A DNA stretch of 21,641 nucleotides from Anaerolinea sp. (GTDB lineage: Bacteria > Chloroflexota > Anaerolineae > Anaerolineales > Villigracilaceae), in NCBI GenBank assembly GCA_020720965.1, contig DYNS01000009.1, forward strand, positions 1 through 21,641, read 5' to 3'. The notes beneath the pieces were generated by a model that was given only the letters and a program-made list of their open reading frames with translations, had not been told where the DNA came from and did no database searches. The translations under genes were made by a program, and so were the position numbers. Below are positions 21,174 to 21,641 of the stretch, piece after piece (positions within the stretch are counted from its first letter, which is position 1; every line of letters begins with the position of its first letter).

Positions 21174-21586
21174 GAGATTTCTGCCTCCACAAAGAGGACA
21201 TCGCTCAAATTCACCGTTTCTTCGCCGATGAGCAGTTGAGGCGGCTGGGAATGGGGCAGGATTCCGTTTACGCTGCCTTCGCCTGGCTGGTCGTTGGTTC
21301 GGCTAAAGCGGACGGTTTTGCCCAAAAGGCTGGCTAGGTACGCCGTTTGGCTGGAGGCGCTCACCTCCTGCAAGGCGGTGCGAATATCCCGCAGTTCTTG
21401 CAAAGAGTTGAGTTGGGAGAACTGAGTCAGCATTTCGGCGTTGTTCATCGGTTCCAGCGGGTCCTGGTGAGCCAGTTGCGCCATGAGCAGCTGCATAAAT
21501 TCGGCGGCACCGAGGGCGCTGGCGGCGCTGGCAGCGGGGGCGGCGCGTGTGGCAGGGGCAAGGGGGGTGGTTGAGGTAATTTCCAT
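21170..21586 (-). CDS. flgD: Flagellar hook capping protein FlgD (short form)
   Basis: Scaffold that caps the growing hook and directs polymerisation of FlgE; it is removed when the hook is complete. The conserved N-terminal motif is FMQLLMAQLAHQDPLEPM (30-47), followed by EMLTQFSQLNSLQELRDI (51-68). At 138 residues it is about the size of the Bacillus form and lacks the large C-terminal domain pair of the 231-residue enterobacterial protein. The Ala/Pro/Thr-rich start (1-28) is expected for an exported cap protein. An AGGAG site lies 6 nt before ATG 21586. The gene overlaps the next by 4 nt. Confidence 0.94.
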   Translation of the reverse strand: MEITSTTPLAPATRAAPAASAASALGAAEFMQLLMAQLAHQDPLEPMNNAEMLTQFSQLNSLQELRDIRTALQEVSASSQTAYLASLLGKTVRFSRTNDQPGEGSVNGILPHSQPPQLLIGEETVNLSDVLFVEAEIS

Positions 21587-21600
21587 AGGGTCTCCTGGGG

Positions 21601-21641
21601 TTAGATGCTGTAGTCTATGAGGTGGCTGGTTCGCATCCGGG
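21601..21641 (-). CDS. Possible C-terminal end of an upstream flagellar gene (FliK-like position)
   Basis: On the minus strand a frame enters from the window edge and ends at TAA (21603-21601) with the residues RMRTSHLIDYSI, 14 nt before the flgD start. The fixed gene order suggests a hook-length control protein (FliK) here, but 12 residues cannot identify it, and another frame ends at TAG nearby. Confidence 0.3.
   Translation of the reverse strand, partial: RMRTSHLIDYSI

Overview
The window looks like a chromosomal segment of a flagellated, moderately GC-rich bacterium, most likely a Chloroflexota member of the Anaerolineae type. The clues are a split glycine decarboxylase (separate GcvPA and GcvPB), an ECF sigma factor with a DAEDLTARVF region 2, a short Gram-positive-style FlgD, and the absence of signal peptides or outer-membrane components. 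This placement is an inference from gene style; no marker gene here settles it.

Layout. (1) 1-1609, minus: the N-terminal 536 residues of UvrA, cut by the window edge and carrying an in-frame palindromic repeat insertion. (2) 1792-3456, plus: an ECF sigma factor, a DegV fatty-acid-binding protein and a small single-pass membrane protein, closed by a bidirectional terminator. (3) 3521-5635, minus: polyphosphate kinase Ppk1. (4) 5770-9394, plus: a sigma70-type promoter, tandem glycine riboswitch, terminator, gcvH, a heptamer-built inverted repeat, gcvPA, gcvPB and a strong terminator. (5) 9499-12276, plus: a PhoB-type response regulator followed 3 nt later by a soluble REC-GAF-PAS histidine kinase. 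(6) 15741-12273, minus: three genes linked by ATGA stop/start overlaps (TPR-glycosyltransferase, glycosyltransferase, SUMF1-fold protein). (7) 15921-17304, plus: an M23 peptidase without a signal peptide, overlapping a PilZ c-di-GMP receptor. (8) 17330-19307, plus: the arsenic operon arsR, arsC (thioredoxin type) and acr3; a perfect palindrome spans the arsR -10 and start codon. (9) 21641-19453, minus: a flagellar hook cluster of a possible FliK-like tail, flgD, a TIGR02530-type gene and flgE.

Functionally, glycine is predicted to control its own cleavage system through the riboswitch. The arsenic genes form a self-regulated reduction and efflux unit. The hook genes and the M23/PilZ pair suggest a motility region into which the arsenic operon is wedged. 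The glycosyltransferase/SUMF1 operon is the least explained gene set. The most unusual DNA features are two hairpins built from inverted arrays of 7-8 bp units, one of them translated inside UvrA, and the arsR operator overlapping an apparently leaderless start.
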